Below, one piece after another: positions 60,002-64,000 of a stretch of 64,000 bases of DNA (the stretch's first letter is position 1; every line of letters starts with the position of its first letter). Made by a program: the position numbers and the translations under genes. The stretch spans positions 176,966,480-177,030,479 of the forward strand of contig CM041083.1 in NCBI GenBank assembly GCA_023079485.1, written 5' to 3'. The notes under the pieces were generated by a model. It worked only from the letters and a program-made list of their open reading frames with translations, searched no databases and was not told where the DNA came from. This DNA is from Archilochus colubris (Eukaryota > Chordata > Aves > Apodiformes > Trochilidae).

Positions 60002-63000
60002 TTGTGTCCAATTTATAAATCCAATAAACCTCGATTCTAGTTTCTTATATTTGTGGAAAACATGTACAGGGGTGTTAAGATTAATAGCCACTACATTTGG
60101 TTTGGGTACAAAAAATTCTTATTGGATAAGACTGAAACTGTTTGCAAGAGGTAATATCATTAGAAACTGAAGTGTCTCAGCAACTTCTGGAACTGGAGAT
60201 TTAAGACTTTGTTCAAACAGAACCCGTTCATATTTAATATTTTATTTCCCAAAAGATTTGTTTACAGCTACATAAATAATTTACTCTTCCTTTTGATAAG
60301 CTGAGCACCTTCAGTCTGCACCTAAAAGGTATTTTCCTAGCTCTGAATTATTTGAATCATATATCTTGTTACTACTGTAATTTTTCTAGAGCTATTAGGG
60401 GGGTAAATACAAGAAGTATATGCAATATTCTAGCCTGGTAATGCCACATAATGACAGAAGAGATTATCTCTTAACTCTTCTCAAATACTTCCCTGCATTT
60501 ACTTTGAAGAGTATTTTTAGGATCACTCCAAGCTGCTTGTCCACTGGGACTATACTCTGAGTTGTTGCTTTCCAGTATATAGTCCTCCTTCCACAGCTTT
60601 GTCAAATGTGGTTTTCCTCCTATGAATACTCTTTACTGGTGTTTTGCTTTATACCAATCTTAACTGTAAATTATAATTTGGAAATGATATCTCCAGTATT
60701 ATATAATTTATTTCCATTGTTTTCTGGAAGCACAGAAATAAAACCTTACATTTAGGAATAGCTGAATAGGCTGAAGCCTGTTCTGAGTTAACTGGAACCT
60801 CAGTTTCTTCATTTAATAGGAGTTCATCAGCAACGTTGGCTTAAAAATTTCTTTCATCCTTCATAGCTACCTATTTTTTCCCATCCCCAAGTGGGAGTAT
60901 ACTGATCTTTTCATTGTCTAAACTGTAGCAGTAAATTAATATGGGGTTAAGATTATTCAATTAATTTTTTAAACTCAGAACCATGAGTAAAGGAGGGAGT
61001 AAGAACTTCTCAGACTGACCTTCCTGACAAACACCCTGCACTGTGGATTTGTGGCCTCAGCCATTCTTACTTCATTTAACACATGAATTCTGGATATCTC
61101 ATATTTCTTTAAAAAATAATTAAGAAAAACTATGCATATTTAAGCTGCTTTCTAGTAGATGTAGTACCATCCCATAAACTATCTGTGGATAACAAATGGC
61201 AACACTTATAGTTCAGAGAAGTGCCAGAGAAATCCTTTATGCTTAAAAGGCTTGTTCTAGGTTAAGCGTATCAACATATTATCAAATTATCTTATGTAAA
61301 TTTGGATTGCCAATGCATTATCAACCGTGTGAATATATAAAGGATTTTTACCTTAATGACTGTTAGAAAATATTTCCTTTCTTCACTGTAAAGCAATGAA
61401 AAAATACCGATTTTGAAGAGTTAGTAGGGAAGGGGGAAGGCTAAATAACAAAATTAGGCATTACTATGGTATTTCGTGGTCTCTAAGACATGTTAATGGT
61501 TTCCTAGTAACAAAGATACAGTACTAGTAGGTATTTTAAATGGGATAGAATACTGTAATTAGCAACTATTCAGCTTCTGAGAAAACAGACCATGAATGCC
61601 TACTTCATTTGTCTGCACTTGATTGCTGAAGTATATCCCATAATTTAGAGTTGTCTTTTATTATAGGTGCTTCTCAAATCTTAAATAAGATGCAGTCAAA
61701 TAATCTGGAAAGCAAAGCTTAAGATTACCTCAATAAATGGAAGTCACGTCTCTTCCTTAAGCTGTCATAAGATTTTTGGTCTAAGGTATTTTAAAGAATG
61801 ATATATATATGGTAAAATATATATAAGGTATGATATCAGTTTTTACATAATTTAGCCTAGCTAAAATGTCTCAAATTAAGTGTGACATGTAAGTGAATTC
61901 TTAAGAGTTTTCTTTCATTTGAAAAGGAGTTACTGTCAAGAAACAGATTCTCATTCTGGACTTTTATGTGTCAATTTATTCTATGACTCGGGTAAAGTTA
62001 CACTTTATTGAGAACAGAAATTCTACTCTGTTTCCTCTGATAGAATGATGAACATTTTATGTTTTACAGCATTATAGTACTTAAGTTTAAGAAAGAAATA
62101 TTTCTAGATGTGAAACTCTGGAGTTTTAAGAGTAATGTCCTCTCCTCCCACTGGTGAAAGGTCTAATAGACTGTGCTCTCATTCCATGACTGTATTTCAC
62201 TCCCAAATGCATCTGCATTTTCACCCTTATTTCCTTTGTGCCTATAGCAAACAGAGCACAATGATTTCTTCATGCTGTGGATTCTCTCTCCCTGGTACCT
62301 CCTGCTATTGTATCTGAGTCGCAATGTCACCAACCATTAATTTATCCTTATCATTAACACTCTAGTATGGACATACTGTGTACAGCTTTAACACAGAGAC
62401 TTCAGCATAGGAAATTCTCTGAATTTGAGATGATGTCCTTTACTCTCTTAGATATGCTTCTAATGTATTTTTTTCCACTACTTTTTACACATACTGAGTG
62501 GTATACTAATTTCTATTACTAATATATCTGTAAGAGAGAGGTGGAAACTTGTTATTTGGAAGTCCCATAAATTATCAACACTGGCACTGGCTTGTCGGTT
62601 TGAAAATACATTTTTATTCATGATAAAATAGAGGATCAGGGTAGATGATACAGACACACTGACTTATGACTGATGAGGATATCTGAGACAGCAAAAGGCA
62701 TTGTCAGAGGATGCTTTGCTTTCATTCTTTGTCTAGACTCCAAGTCCCATGCAGTAGACTCAAATAGACTAATACTGACTGTTACTGAATGATAAAACCC
62801 CGTGACATAATTACCTTTTTGCGATATCCATGAGAGGCATTTGCCAGAGATGTGACATTATAGGAAAGCCTGGAATGAGGGTTTTTGAGACAATTGTTTC
62901 ATGTTTTACTGTGTGACCATGTAAAGAATGACAGACTCTATTACCATGGTAAACTTTGTGTAAATAGAAGGAAAAAAAAAAAAAGAACTATGCTTTTTAA

Positions 63001-64000
63001 TGCAGTGTTTTTGTTCATATATGCAGCAGAGGTTCATAGTCATGTGGACTCACTTTCTGCCTGAAAAGTTCTCAATTTTTCAGCAGTATAGCAAAACAGT
63101 ATCCTCCTGTGGTAGAGTGTTTTGACATAGCAGGATGTACTCCATTTTCTTTGTGAACACCATTTTAATTGCAAGATTGCAGTAACTTAATGCTTGCATT
63201 TTGCACTGTATCTTGATTTGAATGTGTAGATCAGCATGAGTACACCAGTAAGCTAAGAATGTTTTCAGGCATCAAATGGCATCAGAAGGACATGTGATCA
63301 TTATTTTAAAGGACTCAGATTATTCAAATGCTCACATCCTTTGACAAGATGTGCCTGAGGTTATGGGAGGAAGTCACTTGAGGGAGGCTGGAACTCTGCT
63401 GAGGAGCATCTGAACTCATTACTTTGAATAGCAGACGAATACTGCAGTATCCCTGCAGCTGGAAACACTGAATGTCAGATCATAGACCTCCCCAGAATGC
63501 ACCAGAACTACCACATGGTTTCTGTGCTCCCAATATACAACAGTCACCCAATTTATACCATTCTGTCAGACCAGTGCCTAGCAGAAGACCAACAGATTGT
63601 TGTATCACAATTTAGGAAGTGTAGAATAAGAAAACTTGGCAAGACACAACTGGGTTCAGCTTCTTACTCTCTCCCTCAGGGGAGAGAATGATATGAATCT
63701 TACAGAGCAGGTAACAGAATAAGCACAAAAAGGTGATTATTCATTTAACTGAATTTAACACTCAAAAAGATAATGTTAAAACTGATATGAAACAGAGCAA
63801 ACAGTTAAACCCAACCTAGGAAGAATGTCAAAGACTGAATTACATCCGAGAGGTCTCTGCTGCTCCAGTAAGGCAGAGGAAGCCAAGATGACTATTTTAG
63901 CTGGTCAAATAAGGAAAGAATCATCTCTTAAGGACTATTTGCACAATAATTTTGCCCCCTGATCAAGGAAGGTCTATACGAATGAAGGATTTTATCCTTC
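60002..64000. other. Intergenic stretch to the window end
   Basis: AT-rich, with small AT-rich dyads (for example 61,799-61,835). No gene, exon or repeat family was recognised. Confidence 0.55.

Noticed and set aside
59654..60170. Long open frames on both strands over the purine array (up to 169 codons)
   Set aside because: The GGAGA repeat simply contains no stop codons; the predicted proteins are pure Arg/Glu/Gly or Ser/Leu/Pro repeats with no domain.
1..64000. CRISPR arrays, tRNA or rRNA genes
   Set aside because: No regularly spaced direct repeats with unique spacers and no cloverleaf-like or ribosomal sequence were seen; the DNA is avian nuclear.

Overview
The window is vertebrate nuclear DNA from a bird. 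The support is a dense set of CR1 LINEs ending in the typical (ATTCTATG)n 3' tail, several avian-type endogenous retrovirus LTRs, an AT-rich background, one sharp CpG island, and a first coding exon that reads as avian neurobeachin (NBEA). No bacterial-style genes, tRNA, rRNA or CRISPR arrays were seen.

Layout. Positions 1 to about 31,000 are the start of NBEA intron 1, with the gene on the minus strand. At 31,008-31,280 is NBEA coding exon 1, encoding 91 residues and ending at a canonical GTAAGC donor. It lies inside a CpG island of about 1.2 kb (roughly 30,880-32,120) that must contain the promoter; YY1-like and NRF1-like sites sit about 360-400 bp upstream of the ATG. From about 32,120 to 64,000 the sequence is upstream intergenic DNA with no convincing protein-coding gene except transposon remnants.

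Mobile elements dominate what can be annotated. Intron 1 holds CR1 fragments, nearly all antisense to NBEA, one long (~1.1 kb) solo LTR in the NBEA sense direction at about 17.1-18.2 kb, and a shorter LTR at about 8.0-8.4 kb. The upstream half holds the best CR1 copy (about 48.67-50.74 kb). It is 5'-truncated and has one frameshift, but a 412-codon open reverse transcriptase frame with the FADD box. The upstream half also holds older CR1s in both orientations (some interrupted by later insertions), a relative of the 8-kb LTR at about 52.6-53.0 kb, and two pentanucleotide arrays, one of them a 339-base pure purine tract.

The only host gene with protein evidence is NBEA. I found no previously undescribed biological system. 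The items most worth checking are a possible divergent transcript from the NBEA CpG island, the sense-oriented solo LTR with its poly(A) signal in intron 1, the polypurine array, and an unidentified insertion of about 490 bp inside a CR1.
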